A stretch of DNA of 64,000 nt from NCBI RefSeq assembly GCF_021044585.1, contig NZ_CP087998.1, positions 372,001 through 436,000 on the forward strand, in the 5' to 3' direction. The DNA comes from Sulfurimonas sp. HSL-3221 (GTDB lineage: Bacteria; Campylobacterota; Campylobacteria; Campylobacterales; Sulfurimonadaceae). The notes below the pieces were generated by a model. The model saw only the letters and a list, made by a program, of their open reading frames with translations, made no database searches and had not been told where the DNA came from. Shown piece after piece: positions 16,848-26,493 of this stretch. Made by a program: the position numbers and the translations under genes. Positions within the stretch are counted from its first letter, which is position 1; the number at the start of each line of letters is the position of its first letter.

Positions 16848-18731
16848 GTGTTGGAATACGATATTATCGTCGTCGGCGGCGGTCACGCCGGTATCGAAGC
16901 CTCCCTTGCGGCGGCACGCATGGGCAAGAAGACCCTGCTGGTCTCCATGCTGGCCGAACAGGTGGGGGCGACGTCATGCAACCCGGCCGTCGGCGGATTG
17001 GCGAAGGGGCACCTGGTCAGAGAACTTGATGCCCTCGGCGGCGAAATGGGACTGCTCACTGACGAGGCGGGGATCCAGTACCGTATCCTCAACGCCGCCA
17101 AAGGCCCCGCCGTACGCGGCAGCCGGGCGCAGATCGATATGGACAAGTACCGCATCGCCGCGCGCAACGTCATTTTGAACACCCCGAACCTTGACCTGCT
17201 GCAGGAAACCGTCGAGTCGCTGCTGGCCGAGGGGCAGACGGTGACTGGCGTGCGAACGAACCTGCTCAACGAGTACCGCGCCAAACGCGTTGTCCTCACG
17301 ACGGGGACCTTCCTCAAAGGGGTGGTACATATCGGCGAGGTGAAACAGACTGCGGGCCGTTTCGGGGAGTTCTCGGCGGAGAACCTCTCCGATTCGCTGC
17401 GCCTCCTCGGTCTCAAGGTCGGCCGCCTCAAAACGGGCACGTGCCCCCGCGTCGATTCCAAGACGATCGATTTCTCCGTGATGGAGCAGCAGCCCGGCGA
17501 CGAACTGCCGAACCCCTTCAGTTTCCGGACCGACCGCGAGACGTTCGCCGAAGAGAAGCAGCAGCTCCCCTGTTACATCGCCTACACGAACGAGGATACG
17601 CACGGTATCATCGAAGGCAATTTCCACCGCGCCCCGCTCTTCACCGGCCAGATCGAGGGCATAGGCCCCCGCTACTGCCCCAGCATCGAGGACAAGATCA
17701 ACCGCTTCCGGGACAAAGAGCGTCACCACCTCTTCATCGAACCGCAGACGGAGGAGAATACGGAGTGCTACATCAATGGGATGAGCACGTCGCTTCCGCC
17801 CGACGTTCAGCAGGCGATGGTCCACTCCGTGCGCGGCATGGAGAACGCGAAGATCGTCCGCTACGGCTATGCCATCGAGTACGACTACGTTGACCCGACG
17901 GAGCTGAAGCACTCCCTGGAGACAAAGAAAGTCAGCCACCTTTTCCTCGCCGGGCAGATCAACGGGACGACGGGCTACGAAGAGGCGGCGGCCCAGGGGC
18001 TGATGGCCGGCATCAACGCCGCGCTCTCGCTGGATGGGCGGGAGCCGCTGGTACTGGGCCGCGACGAAGCCTACATCGGTGTCCTGATCGACGACCTCGT
18101 CACCAAGGGAACGAAGGAGCCCTACCGCATGTTCACCTCCCGCGCCGAGTACCGTCTGCTGCTGCGCGAAGAAACTGCCGATATCCGCCTGGGCAAATAC
18201 GGCCACGATGCGGGACTCATCGACGATGCGACCTTTGAGAAGTTCGAGGCGAAACGGCTGCAGATCGAGGAGGGGATGGCCCTGATCAACGCGACGGAGT
18301 ACACACCCAACAAGGAGTTCCTCGCCTTTCTCGAGAGCATCGAAGAGGAGCGTGTAACGGACAAGATCAGCGCCCAGCAGCTTATCGCCCGCAAAAGCTT
18401 CACCCGTGAGAAGATGCTGAAACTGCTGCCGGAACTGGAAAAGTATGACCCCTATATCCAGGAGCAGATCATGATCGACGCGAAGTACGCCCGCTACGTC
18501 GAGAAGCAGCTCGACGAGATCGAGAAGATGAAGAAGAACATCAGCATCAAGATCCCGGAAGGGTTCGACTTTGCCTCCGTCAAGGGGCTCTCCAACGAGA
18601 TCGTCGAGAAGCTCAAAACCTTCAACCCGCCGACCCTGCAGGCAGCCTCGCAGATCAGCGGGGTGACGCCGGCGGCGATCGAGATTCTACATATCTATAT
18701 CAAGATGGCACAGAAAAAGGCGGCAGGATGA
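16848..18731 (+). CDS. mnmG: tRNA uridine 5-carboxymethylaminomethyl modification enzyme
   Basis: FAD-dependent enzyme that, with MnmE, modifies U34 of several tRNAs. It is 627 residues long, the normal length. The FAD-binding Rossmann motif [11 protein letters not shown] is at residue 8-18. The GidA signatures [13 protein letters not shown] and [10 protein letters not shown] (the second containing [10 protein letters not shown]) are present, as is the C-terminal helical domain that binds MnmE. The start is GTG, and the AGAGAG just before it is a weak ribosome binding site. Its stop overlaps the next gene's ATG by ATGA, so the glycosyltransferase-like gene is probably co-expressed. Confidence 0.96.
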   Translation: MLEYDIIVVGGGHAGIEASLAAARMGKKTLLVSMLAEQVGATSCNPAVGGLAKGHLVRELDALGGEMGLLTDEAGIQYRILNAAKGPAVRGSRAQIDMDKYRIAARNVILNTPNLDLLQETVESLLAEGQTVTGVRTNLLNEYRAKRVVLTTGTFLKGVVHIGEVKQTAGRFGEFSAENLSDSLRLLGLKVGRLKTGTCPRVDSKTIDFSVMEQQPGDELPNPFSFRTDRETFAEEKQQLPCYIAYTNEDTHGIIEGNFHRAPLFTGQIEGIGPRYCPSIEDKINRFRDKERHHLFIEPQTEENTECYINGMSTSLPPDVQQAMVHSVRGMENAKIVRYGYAIEYDYVDPTELKHSLETKKVSHLFLAGQINGTTGYEEAAAQGLMAGINAALSLDGREPLVLGRDEAYIGVLIDDLVTKGTKEPYRMFTSRAEYRLLLREETADIRLGKYGHDAGLIDDATFEKFEAKRLQIEEGMALINATEYTPNKEFLAFLESIEEERVTDKISAQQLIARKSFTREKMLKLLPELEKYDPYIQEQIMIDAKYARYVEKQLDEIEKMKKNISIKIPEGFDFASVKGLSNEIVEKLKTFNPPTLQAASQISGVTPAAIEILHIYIKMAQKKAAG

Positions 18732-19597
18732 GACTCTTTTATTATGTACACACCGGGCACCGCATCGGCCTGGACCGTTTCCGCCGTGCGGCGACGATCA
18801 TCCGCGCCCTGGGCGACGTCGACATTACCCTGCTGACCTCCGATTTCCGTATCGCCTCGATGGCCCGCGAACACGGTATCAAGCGTGCCGTCGGCGTTGA
18901 CGTCGTGCGCAACATTCCCCAGATCGCGAACAACGGCGACAAGATCATCTTCGACTCCGCCGAGATCAACCCGGTCATGCTCGACGACATGACCCGCTAC
19001 TTCTCGACTTTTATCCGCATCAGCGACGACCCCAACGAACAGAAGCATCCCGATGAACTGCTCGTCTCCCCCTACCTCGAAGGCGAAGGGATCTTCAAAG
19101 GGGTCGCGGTGGACGACGCCTGGTTCGAGCCGAAGCCCAAAACGATCAAGCGGGCTCTCTTCTTCGGCGACGATGATTATGAAGAGGACCTTGCGGCGAA
19201 TGCTGAAACCTTTGCCGGGCTGGAGCTGGAGCTGCTGGAAGGATTCTACTGGTTCTACGGCTACGGCGAGAAACTCAAGGGCAGTTTCTCGGCACTGCAT
19301 GACGAAGAGGCGTACGATGCCGTGGTCGCCGGCAGCGAATGCCTGGTAACCTCCTCACCGCAGGCAGTACTGGAGCATCTGGCCGCCGGCGGCAAGCCGA
19401 TCTACCTGCAGCGCGAAGACTACCCGACCGATTTCATTCCACTATTTGAATCACTCACCATTCCCGTTATTCACGGTTTTAATAAGTCTGCATTATCCGA
19501 AGCATTAAATGAAATGCAATCACATACCTATCACGCATGCCCCAAAAATAGCGAAAAACTGGCAACCTTTCTTAAACAAAATCTAGATTTATATTGA
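18728..19597 (+). CDS. GT-B/SpsG-like glycosyltransferase-like protein
   Basis: A 289-residue protein. The N-terminal strand and Gly/Arg pattern ([24 protein letters not shown]) and the C-terminal [28 protein letters not shown] match the donor-side motif of the MurG/PseG/SpsG group of GT-B folds. Substrate unknown. It overlaps mnmG by ATGA. The last 50 or so codons (about 19440-19597) are much richer in A/T than the rest of the gene and its neighbours. This may reflect transcription signals for petABC just downstream. Confidence 0.7.
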   Translation: MRLFYYVHTGHRIGLDRFRRAATIIRALGDVDITLLTSDFRIASMAREHGIKRAVGVDVVRNIPQIANNGDKIIFDSAEINPVMLDDMTRYFSTFIRISDDPNEQKHPDELLVSPYLEGEGIFKGVAVDDAWFEPKPKTIKRALFFGDDDYEEDLAANAETFAGLELELLEGFYWFYGYGEKLKGSFSALHDEEAYDAVVAGSECLVTSSPQAVLEHLAAGGKPIYLQREDYPTDFIPLFESLTIPVIHGFNKSALSEALNEMQSHTYHACPKNSEKLATFLKQNLDLY

Positions 19598-19653
19598 CTT
19601 AATCCTATTTTATATAAGATAGAGCGAAATATTTTATAAGAGAGGACATAACT

Positions 19654-20175
19654 ATGGAGCAAAGCCGTAGGGGTTTTATGGGTAAAGTCTTCGGAGCGGT
19701 GGCCGGTGTCGGCGCCGTCGGAGCACTTTATGCCATGAAAAAATCGTGGGACCCGCTTCCGAGCGTCAAAGCCGCGGGTTTTACGACAATCGATCTGAGC
19801 GCAGCTGAACCAAATAAGCTGATGGTCGAAAAATGGCGTGGAAAGCCGATCTTCGTACTGAAAAAGACACCGGAGATGGTCGCCAAGCAGAGCGCGGAGC
19901 AGACGGCTCGCGACATCGTCGTGAACGGGGACAGCTTCCTGATCTGTATCGGGCTGTGTACGCACCTGGGATGTATCCCGGCTTATCGCGAAGCGAAACT
20001 GGACTTTAAATGTGCCTGCCACGGGGGCGAATTCGACAGCAGCGGCATCGAAACGAAAGCCCCGCCGCCGAGCCCGATGGAGATCCCGCCCTTTAACGTG
20101 AAGGGCAACACGGTCGTATTGGGTGAAGAGGGCGAAGCGTATCGCAAAATGAAAGAAGCCGGCGTGCTGGCGTAA
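19654..20175 (+). CDS. petA: Rieske iron-sulfur subunit of cytochrome bc1
   Basis: A 173-residue subunit of ubiquinol-cytochrome c reductase, carrying the 2Fe-2S cluster. Ligands are in CTHLGC (Cys102, His104) and CACHGG (Cys120 or Cys122, His123). The N-terminus has a twin-arginine motif SRRGFM followed by a hydrophobic helix (about 10-27), so the protein is exported folded by Tat and stays anchored. It starts the petABC operon. The region upstream is AT-rich (TTGACT at 19594-19599 and TATAAG at 19613-19618, with spacing shorter than ideal). Confidence 0.96.
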   Translation: MEQSRRGFMGKVFGAVAGVGAVGALYAMKKSWDPLPSVKAAGFTTIDLSAAEPNKLMVEKWRGKPIFVLKKTPEMVAKQSAEQTARDIVVNGDSFLICIGLCTHLGCIPAYREAKLDFKCACHGGEFDSSGIETKAPPPSPMEIPPFNVKGNTVVLGEEGEAYRKMKEAGVLA

Positions 20176-20188
20176 GTGAGGGGGAGAA

Positions 20189-21403
20189 ATGGCACATTTT
20201 ACCAAAGCAACCAGCGTTCATGACTGGTTGAACCAGCGCCTGGCGATTGATACGCTGCAGCGCGTACTCTCAAAAGAGTATTGGATTCCGAAAAACATCA
20301 ATTTTCTTTGGGCAATGGGGATGGTCCTGGCGTTTACGTTCGGCATCCTTCTCGTATCAGGGATTTTCCTGCTGATGTACTATCAGCCAAACGTCGACAC
20401 GGCCTTTGACAGTGTCAACTATACGATCATGCGCGAAGTGGATTTCGGCTGGCTCTGGCGTCACGTTCACGCCGTTGCGGCTTCCGTCGTCTTTTTGATC
20501 ATCTATATTCACATGCTGACGGGAATCTACTACGGTTCGTACAAAAAAGGCCGGGAGATGATCTGGATCTCCGGTATGCTTCTGTTCGTAGCGTTCTCCG
20601 CCGAAGCGTTCAGCGGTTACATGCTGCCGTGGGGCCAGATGAGCTACTGGGCGGGTATGGTTATTACCAACCTCTTCAGCCTCGGTTCGCTGGAATTCAA
20701 TGGCCTCGTTGAATGGATCCGCGGTGACTACGTCCCGGGTCAGGCCTTCCTGGACCGCTTCTTTATGCTGCACGTCCTGCTGATCCCGCTGGCGATCCTG
20801 GGCGTCATCGGCCTGCACTTCGGTGCCCTGCGCATCCCGCACGTCAATAACCAAGACGGCGAAGAGTTCGATTTCGATGAAGAAGCAGCCAAGTATAAAG
20901 CCGGCAACAAGAAAGAGTCCAAGGTTATTGCCTTCGCGAACGACTTCCTTTCTAAGGATATGTTCGTCGTGAGCATCTACCTGATCTTCTTCTTCTACCT
21001 GGTCTTCTGGCACTTCGGTTTCGCGATGGACCCGATCAACTTCGACCCGGCAGACGGACTGAAGACACCGCCGCACATCTATCCGGAGTGGTACTTCCTC
21101 TGGAGTTATGAGATTCTGCGTCCGTTCCCGAAAGACCCGGGCCTCGTCGCCTTCGGGTTTGCGCAGGTGATTTTCTTCCTGCTGCCGTGGTTCGACCGCA
21201 GTCCGAACGCCGTGCCGGCTAGCCGCCGCGGCCTCTTCTTCTTCTGGTTCTGGGCGATGGTCGTCGACCTGATCATCCTGACCGCGATGGGCAAGCTGCC
21301 GCCGGTCGGCGTCTACAGCCTTATCGGTGAAGTAGCGGCATACGGCTTTATCGCCCTGTGGGTGATCCTGCCGTTCATTACAAGAAATGAAAAACGGGTA
21401 TAA
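20189..21403 (+). CDS. petB: Cytochrome b subunit of cytochrome bc1
   Basis: A 404-residue multi-spanning haem protein. It has the quinol oxidation PEWY motif (HIYPEWYFLWSYE) and histidine pairs in the helix regions (RHVHAVAASVVF with IYIHMLTG, and DRFFMLHVLLIPLAILGVIGLHFGAL). A charged loop of about 35 residues (about 220-255, EEFDFDEEAAKYKAGNKKES) lies between the N- and C-terminal helix blocks. The gene begins 13 bases after petA with GGGGAGAA as ribosome binding site. Confidence 0.97.
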   Translation: MAHFTKATSVHDWLNQRLAIDTLQRVLSKEYWIPKNINFLWAMGMVLAFTFGILLVSGIFLLMYYQPNVDTAFDSVNYTIMREVDFGWLWRHVHAVAASVVFLIIYIHMLTGIYYGSYKKGREMIWISGMLLFVAFSAEAFSGYMLPWGQMSYWAGMVITNLFSLGSLEFNGLVEWIRGDYVPGQAFLDRFFMLHVLLIPLAILGVIGLHFGALRIPHVNNQDGEEFDFDEEAAKYKAGNKKESKVIAFANDFLSKDMFVVSIYLIFFFYLVFWHFGFAMDPINFDPADGLKTPPHIYPEWYFLWSYEILRPFPKDPGLVAFGFAQVIFFLLPWFDRSPNAVPASRRGLFFFWFWAMVVDLIILTAMGKLPPVGVYSLIGEVAAYGFIALWVILPFITRNEKRV

Positions 21404-21413
21404 GGAGAAGTAG

Positions 21414-22355
21414 ATGAAAGAATTTAAAATTTTAGCTGTTGTCATCTTCTTTACCCTGGTGACCTATTGGCTGGTTGAACCTTTTGCCCATTCACAGATG
21501 CATGCGCATGTCGAAAGCGAAGGATTCTCCTATGATGATCTTCCGCCGCTTGAGAAAACGGGCGACGCTACCCGCGGCCAGGAACTGGTCATGGGCGCGG
21601 GCGGCTGTATCGGCTGTCACAGCATTGAAGCTGCGGGCTTCCCGGCGGCAATGTCGCCGGTCGACAACAGTGCGGCCTACGGCGTCAACCCGCCGGACCT
21701 GAGCAACGCGGGCGGCATTTACGCTGCCAAGTTCCTCGCGGCCCTGATCAAGAACCCGACGCAGGCGTTGATGGTCGAGCACAAGTTCACGCCTGAGAGC
21801 GGCAAGATGCACCCGATGGTCGCCTTCTACGGCGCCGGCGGGGACATCGACCAGGAGGTTGCCGATATGGTCGCCTACCTGCAGTCTATCGCACCGAAGC
21901 CGGATCAGATCACGCCGAAGCAGGCGTTCGATACGGCCTGCGGCCGCTGCCATGCCGTCAAATACGAGAACTGGACGCAGATCGGCGAGAAACCGGCCTT
22001 CAAGAAAAAACGCGACGAACTGGTCTTCCTGACACAGGTCGAGGATTACAACGCGAACCTGATGGGCTATATGGGTAAACTCCCGCCGGATCTCTCCATG
22101 TACATCCGTTCCCGCGGTGAACACTACATCTCGACCTTTATCGAGAACCCGCAGAACCTGCTTCACGGCACGGCGATGCCGCGGGTCGGTGTCAGCAAAG
22201 ACGGTGCGGAGAAGGTGATCGAGTACCTCGTAGAGGCAGGCGATCCGAAGCACGCCGAACGCGACAGCGTCGGTATCAAGGTGATGATCTTCCTGCTCGT
22301 CTTCGCGGCGGCATCCTATCTCTGGAAAAAAGAGATCTGGAAAGATCTGCACTAA
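21414..22355 (+). CDS. petC: Diheme cytochrome c subunit of cytochrome bc1
   Basis: A 313-residue c-type cytochrome that takes electrons from the Rieske protein. There are two haem attachment sites, CIGCH (65-69) and CGRCH (176-180), instead of the single haem of mitochondrial-type c1. A membrane helix is at each end (about 5-22 and 286-304). Diheme c subunits in bc1 operons are characteristic of Campylobacterota. It is the last gene of petABC. A GC-rich stem (GGGCC/GGCCC at 22361-22373) follows, without a T run. Confidence 0.95.
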   Translation: MKEFKILAVVIFFTLVTYWLVEPFAHSQMHAHVESEGFSYDDLPPLEKTGDATRGQELVMGAGGCIGCHSIEAAGFPAAMSPVDNSAAYGVNPPDLSNAGGIYAAKFLAALIKNPTQALMVEHKFTPESGKMHPMVAFYGAGGDIDQEVADMVAYLQSIAPKPDQITPKQAFDTACGRCHAVKYENWTQIGEKPAFKKKRDELVFLTQVEDYNANLMGYMGKLPPDLSMYIRSRGEHYISTFIENPQNLLHGTAMPRVGVSKDGAEKVIEYLVEAGDPKHAERDSVGIKVMIFLLVFAAASYLWKKEIWKDLH

Positions 22356-22425
22356 CGCCGGGGCCCGCGGCCCTGCCGCACCCGGTTACTTAACCCATCT
22401 CAACCCTTTCCAATCAACTTCCCGC

Positions 22426-22431
22426 TATAAT
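22426..22431 (+). promoter_or_regulatory. Putative -10 box for moaA-queE
   Basis: TATAAT stands about 92 bases before the moaA start. The transcribed leader would be about 85 bases. I see no known molybdenum-cofactor riboswitch in it, but could not fold it rigorously. Confidence 0.55.
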
Positions 22432-22523
22432 TTCACTTTTCTAATGGATAGGATACCTTTCCACACATCAAAATATGAGGCACATTCCGAGCGATTCGGA
22501 CGTCCCTTGAAAAAGAGTAGGCA

Positions 22524-23489
22524 TTGCTGGTAGACAAGTTTGACAGGACCGTTGATTATCTCCGCGTTTCGGTAACGGAGCGCTGCAATTTCCGCTGTCA
22601 GTACTGTATGCCGGAAAAACCCTTCTCCTGGGTCCCCAAAGAGAAGCTGCTCAGTTTCGAGGAGCTTTTCGCCTTTATCAAGGTGGCCATCGACGAAGGG
22701 GTCAAGAAGATCCGCATCACCGGGGGCGAACCGCTCCTGCGCGAAGATCTCGACGTCTTCATCAAGATGATCCATGACTACAAGCCCGATGTCGACCTGG
22801 CGATGACAACCAACGCCTACCTGCTCAAGGGTGCGGCGCAGAAGCTTTATGATGCCGGGCTGCGCCGCCTGAACGTCTCCGTCGACTCCCTCAAGCCGGA
22901 GGTGGCGGAGAGGATCGCCCAGAAAGACGTTCTGGGGCCGGTTCTCGCGGGCATTGACGAGGCGCTCAAAGTCGGCCTCAAGGTCAAAGTGAACATGGTC
23001 CCGATGAAGGGGGTCAATGACGGCGAGATCCTCGACATCCTAGACTACTGCAAAGCGCGGGGAATGGTCGTGCGCTTCATCGAGTACATGGAAAACGTTC
23101 ACGCCCATGATGAAGTCAAAGGGCTTGACAGCGAAGAGCTGCTCAGCATTATCGGCAGCCGCTACGCCTACAAGGACGAGGGCTTTGACGGCCACTCCCC
23201 GTCGCACTACTACAAGCTCGGCGATGGCTACGAGTTCGGCATCATCGAACCGCACAAGGACGATTTCTGTAAAAAGTGCAACCGCATCCGTCTCACGGCC
23301 GAGGGACAGCTGATTCCTTGCCTCTATTTCGACGAGGCGATGAGCATCAAGGACGCCGTCAAGCGGGGCGACATCAAAACGGCGGCCCTGATCCTCAAAG
23401 AGGTTGTCAAGAACAAACCGGAGAAGAACCGCTGGAGCGATCCGGACGGCGAGCACTCCAAGCGCGCCTTTTACGAAACGGGGGGCTGA
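22524..23489 (+). CDS. moaA: GTP 3',8-cyclase (molybdenum cofactor synthesis)
   Basis: Radical SAM enzyme for the first step of molybdopterin synthesis. It is 321 residues long. The N-terminal cluster is CNFRCQYC, and the second cluster uses CKKC plus a cysteine 13 residues on ([15 protein letters not shown]). The C-terminal GG, needed for catalysis in MoaA, is the last two residues. The start is TTG, preceded by AAAAGAGTAGG, and is the only one that gives the family N-terminus [13 protein letters not shown]. The stop TGA shares its A with the queE ATG (TGATG). Confidence 0.94.
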   Translation: MLVDKFDRTVDYLRVSVTERCNFRCQYCMPEKPFSWVPKEKLLSFEELFAFIKVAIDEGVKKIRITGGEPLLREDLDVFIKMIHDYKPDVDLAMTTNAYLLKGAAQKLYDAGLRRLNVSVDSLKPEVAERIAQKDVLGPVLAGIDEALKVGLKVKVNMVPMKGVNDGEILDILDYCKARGMVVRFIEYMENVHAHDEVKGLDSEELLSIIGSRYAYKDEGFDGHSPSHYYKLGDGYEFGIIEPHKDDFCKKCNRIRLTAEGQLIPCLYFDEAMSIKDAVKRGDIKTAALILKEVVKNKPEKNRWSDPDGEHSKRAFYETGG

Positions 23490-24247
23490 TGCTCTACCTG
23501 GTTGAACACTTCTACTCCATCCAGGGCGAGGGGCGCTATACGGGCGTGCCGTCGCTCTTTTTCCGTTTCGGCGGCTGCAATATGCGCTGCGAGGGATTCG
23601 CCTGCAGCGAGACCGCCGCGAACGGGGTGACGGTCACGGGCTGTGACACCGTCTACGCCGTCAACAAACAGCATTTCGGTGAGCAGTGGCTCTGCATCGA
23701 GCATGCCGACGAACTCATTACGATCATGAACAGCTATACCCTGCCGCCGAAAGTCGATGTCGTTATGACCGGCGGCGAGCCGCTGATCTACGCCGAGAAC
23801 GAGGTCTTCACGGCCTTTGTCCGCCATCTTGTCGACCGGGGCCACCGTGTCACCTTCGAGACCAACGGCGCGATGCCCGTCGATTTTGACCGTTTCCCGG
23901 TCTACCGCGACTGTGTATTCGCCCTCTCCGTCAAACTCTCCAACAGCGGCGAGCCATTTGAGAAACGGGTACGCCCGAACGCCTTCGTCCCCATTGCGCA
24001 GCAGGCGAAAGAGGCCTACTTCAAGTTCACGATCGACCGGGACTCCATCGGTGAAAACATGGAGCACGAGATCGACGAAATCGTCGCGCATGCGCCGCAG
24101 CTCCAGGTCTACTGCATGCCTATGGGCGGCAGCCGCGCCGAGATCGAAGCCAACACCGAGGCGGTCATTGATTTCTGCAAGGCCCGCGGCTACACCTACA
24201 GCGACCGCCTTCATATCCGCATCTGGGACGCCAATAAAGGGGTATAG
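23489..24247 (+). CDS. queE: 7-carboxy-7-deazaguanine synthase
   Basis: Radical SAM enzyme of queuosine and 7-deazaguanine synthesis. It is 252 residues long. It starts at the ATG overlapping the moaA stop, because [19 protein letters not shown] is the QueE N-terminus. The cluster motif is CNMRCEGFAC, spaced CX3CX4C instead of the common CX3CX2C. The substrate-binding GGEPL motif follows at VVMTGGEPLIY. Other queuosine genes are not in the window. Pairing with moaA looks like simple co-transcription rather than shared chemistry. Confidence 0.92.
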   Translation: MLYLVEHFYSIQGEGRYTGVPSLFFRFGGCNMRCEGFACSETAANGVTVTGCDTVYAVNKQHFGEQWLCIEHADELITIMNSYTLPPKVDVVMTGGEPLIYAENEVFTAFVRHLVDRGHRVTFETNGAMPVDFDRFPVYRDCVFALSVKLSNSGEPFEKRVRPNAFVPIAQQAKEAYFKFTIDRDSIGENMEHEIDEIVAHAPQLQVYCMPMGGSRAEIEANTEAVIDFCKARGYTYSDRLHIRIWDANKGV

Positions 24248-24253
24248 CCCCTC

Positions 24254-25525
24254 CTAGCTATGGGCGCGGAGCTTGCCCAGGATCAGCTCGAAATGCTGGA
24301 TCAGGTCGTAATACTCCCGGCGATACGAGAGCGGCACGTCGACTTTCTGGATCTTCTGCAGCGCCTCTTCGAGTTTCATGACCGCTTCGCGCCGCTGTGA
24401 CGCGTCATAGCTGTCCATCTCATCTTCGATCGCGTTGAGCGTTCTGTACCAGCGGTAGATCTTGGAGCGGCTGCGCCACGTCACGAGCGGCAGGAAGAGT
24501 TTCACCAGCGGGATCATCAGGGCGATGACCGGAATGAAAAGCAGCATCAGCCGTTTGATGATCGAGGCGATCCAGAAGGGGAAGAGGCTCTCCAGCCAGC
24601 TTTCGCCGTCGCGCAGATAGACCTCCGCATCGGCGTTGATGGGGAACTCCAGGCGGGCGGTGCCGGGGAACTCGCCCTCTTTGCGGAAGACGCCCGCACC
24701 GCCGTGGACCTTTTGGGCGGCGCGCAGCACCAGCCGGATAAGATCGGGATGGAGATCGTCGCGGCTGACCAGCGTCGCTGTCGCGGCGATGAGATGCTTG
24801 GTCGTTGCGGGGAGGTTGTGTTCAAGGTCCATGACCCCTTCGTCCAGCGTGACGGCATTGAGAAAGGGGTAGCGGACGGTATAAGCGTGGGTCCGGGTGA
24901 AGTCGAGCAGTTTGATCTTCGGATCGAGCAGCAGCGTCTTCGTCAGCGGCGCGAAGGCACCGATGATGCTAAAAAGCGCATCGGCGTCACCGTCAAAAAG
25001 CGCCTGGGCCCCGGCGTCGTTTCCGAGGGAGAGCAAGGTGCTGTTCTCCGGTGTGATGCCGTTCGCCCCGAGCAGCGTGAGCGCGAGGGCCTTCGTCCCG
25101 CTCCCCTCGTCGCCGACGGCAATGCGTTTGCCTTTGAGCTCGCTCAGGTTGTGCAGTTCTCCAGCGGCGGCGGAGTAGTAGACCCATATCGGTTCGTTGT
25201 ACAGGCTGGCGAGGGAGGTGAAGGGCTCGCTTTTGAACGCATCGGTGCTGCCGCTCTGCACAAAAGCGATGTCGACCTTTTTCGCTTTGAGCAGCCCCAG
25301 CGCCTCCACCGAACCGTGTGTGGGAACGATCTCGACCGTGACATGCTGTTTGGCCAGCAGCGCCTTGTAGCGCAGCGCGCTTTGGAAGTAGATGCCCTCT
25401 TCGGTGCCGGTGGCAATGGTGACGTGGTCGGGGGCCAGCGGCGGGAGGAAACGGCTGCCGACATAGAGCAGCCCCAGGAAGAGGGCGAGTATGGGCAGAA
25501 TGATCTTGCAGAGATGACACTTCAT
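24254..25525 (-). CDS. Membrane-tethered TAXI-family solute receptor
   Basis: A 423-residue protein related to the TAXI solute-binding proteins of TRAP transporters. Order: an N-terminal membrane anchor (about 5-25), a periplasmic TAXI domain (about 35-310, beginning VTIATGTEEGIYFQSA and including VDIAFVQSGSTDAF and GKRIAVGDEGSGT), two closely spaced membrane helices (about 320-360) and a cytoplasmic tail of about 60 residues with a coiled-coil look. No TRAP permease gene is adjacent. I chose the ATG at 25525, which gives the signal-anchor start MKCHLCK. A longer in-frame reading upstream crosses the divergent gene's promoter. Confidence 0.85.
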   Translation of the reverse strand: MKCHLCKIILPILALFLGLLYVGSRFLPPLAPDHVTIATGTEEGIYFQSALRYKALLAKQHVTVEIVPTHGSVEALGLLKAKKVDIAFVQSGSTDAFKSEPFTSLASLYNEPIWVYYSAAAGELHNLSELKGKRIAVGDEGSGTKALALTLLGANGITPENSTLLSLGNDAGAQALFDGDADALFSIIGAFAPLTKTLLLDPKIKLLDFTRTHAYTVRYPFLNAVTLDEGVMDLEHNLPATTKHLIAATATLVSRDDLHPDLIRLVLRAAQKVHGGAGVFRKEGEFPGTARLEFPINADAEVYLRDGESWLESLFPFWIASIIKRLMLLFIPVIALMIPLVKLFLPLVTWRSRSKIYRWYRTLNAIEDEMDSYDASQRREAVMKLEEALQKIQKVDVPLSYRREYYDLIQHFELILGKLRAHS

Positions 25526-25530
25526 GACGC

Positions 25531-25537
25531 TATAATA
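25531..25537. promoter_or_regulatory. Overlapping divergent -10 boxes
   Basis: TATAATA reads as TATAAT on the plus strand (25531-25536, for the gene at 25560) and TATTAT on the minus strand (25532-25537, ending six bases before the TAXI ATG). Only about 34 bases separate the two start codons, so the two promoters probably compete. Confidence 0.45.
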
Positions 25538-25559
25538 ACGAAAAAAGCGAAGCGGAACG

Positions 25560-26492
25560 ATGACACGTGTTGTGCTGGCCGTCTTGATGCTGTGCCGTGT
25601 CCTGTGGGGCGCGGATACGCCCGAAGAGGCGGCAAAGAAAGCGTACCTTGCCAACATCAACGCCCTGATGGTCTTTACGACCAAGGACGGGCTCAACTCC
25701 GGGACCTATGAGTTTACCCGGGCCAATACGAGCATGTACATCATCCACCTCCCGCTGCGCTACCAGTTTGAACCTTTCGCCCCGGACCTGAACGCCTTCG
25801 TGATCGGCGGGGTGGGGTACAGCGAAACCAAGCTGACCAACGACGTCAATACGTCGACACCGCTCTCCGGCGATATTGCGCTGAGCGCGACGAACATGCT
25901 GCGCACCTACACGGGCGGGATCGGCGGGGGGCTGCGCTACCGGCCGGGGCTGGGATTCGAGATGCTCGGCGGGGTCGAGGCGATTTACTCCCGCGTCGGC
26001 GTCAGCGCCCGCGACAATAACGGCGCAGGCGACAGTGTCGGTGACCTGTTTAAAGAGAGCTACAACGCCAACATCTCCTACCGCGTTTTTTTTGCGCTGG
26101 AGTACCGGCGTGAATGGAAAGGGTATAAACCCTACGCGACACTGACCTACGACCTCTATGAGACCAAAAGCGCCATCAGTACCAAGCAGCTGAGCAAGTT
26201 TACCACCCAGACGAACGTCACCTCCTTTTCCATCGGCGGTGAAACGGCGGCGCTGGCGAACTACGACGGAATGTACCTGACGCTGGAGGGGTACCTGCGC
26301 GGCAGTTACCTGGGGGGTGACATTACACGCGTGACGCACTTCGACGGCTACGGTACGCTCGGGGGGGTCGGCTACTGGTACGTCAGCGAGGCGATGAACT
26401 ATATCGAGCGCTTTTTCCTCGAAGTGAGTACGATCCAGGCCGACGGGCTCCGGGGATATAACATCGGACTGGGGTTTACGCTGGATTATTAG
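25560..26492 (+). CDS. Outer membrane beta-barrel protein, unknown function
   Basis: A 310-residue protein with a signal peptide (cleavage likely after LWGA) and a mature part made of alternating aromatic and polar strands separated by Gly-rich turns. It ends ...GLGFTLDY, the aromatic C-terminus that the BAM machinery recognises. Segments such as YEFTRANTSMYIIHLPLRYQFEP and GYKPYATLTYDLYETKS look like barrel strands and hairpins. No enzyme motif is seen. It is transcribed divergently from the TAXI gene and ends two bases before the stop of the large peptidase-barrel gene, which converges on it. Confidence 0.75.
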   Translation: MTRVVLAVLMLCRVLWGADTPEEAAKKAYLANINALMVFTTKDGLNSGTYEFTRANTSMYIIHLPLRYQFEPFAPDLNAFVIGGVGYSETKLTNDVNTSTPLSGDIALSATNMLRTYTGGIGGGLRYRPGLGFEMLGGVEAIYSRVGVSARDNNGAGDSVGDLFKESYNANISYRVFFALEYRREWKGYKPYATLTYDLYETKSAISTKQLSKFTTQTNVTSFSIGGETAALANYDGMYLTLEGYLRGSYLGGDITRVTHFDGYGTLGGVGYWYVSEAMNYIERFFLEVSTIQADGLRGYNIGLGFTLDY

Positions 26493-26493
26493 G

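Noticed and set aside
22356-22523. Molybdenum-cofactor riboswitch before moaA
   Set aside because: The 85-base leader is too short and lacks recognisable conserved elements.
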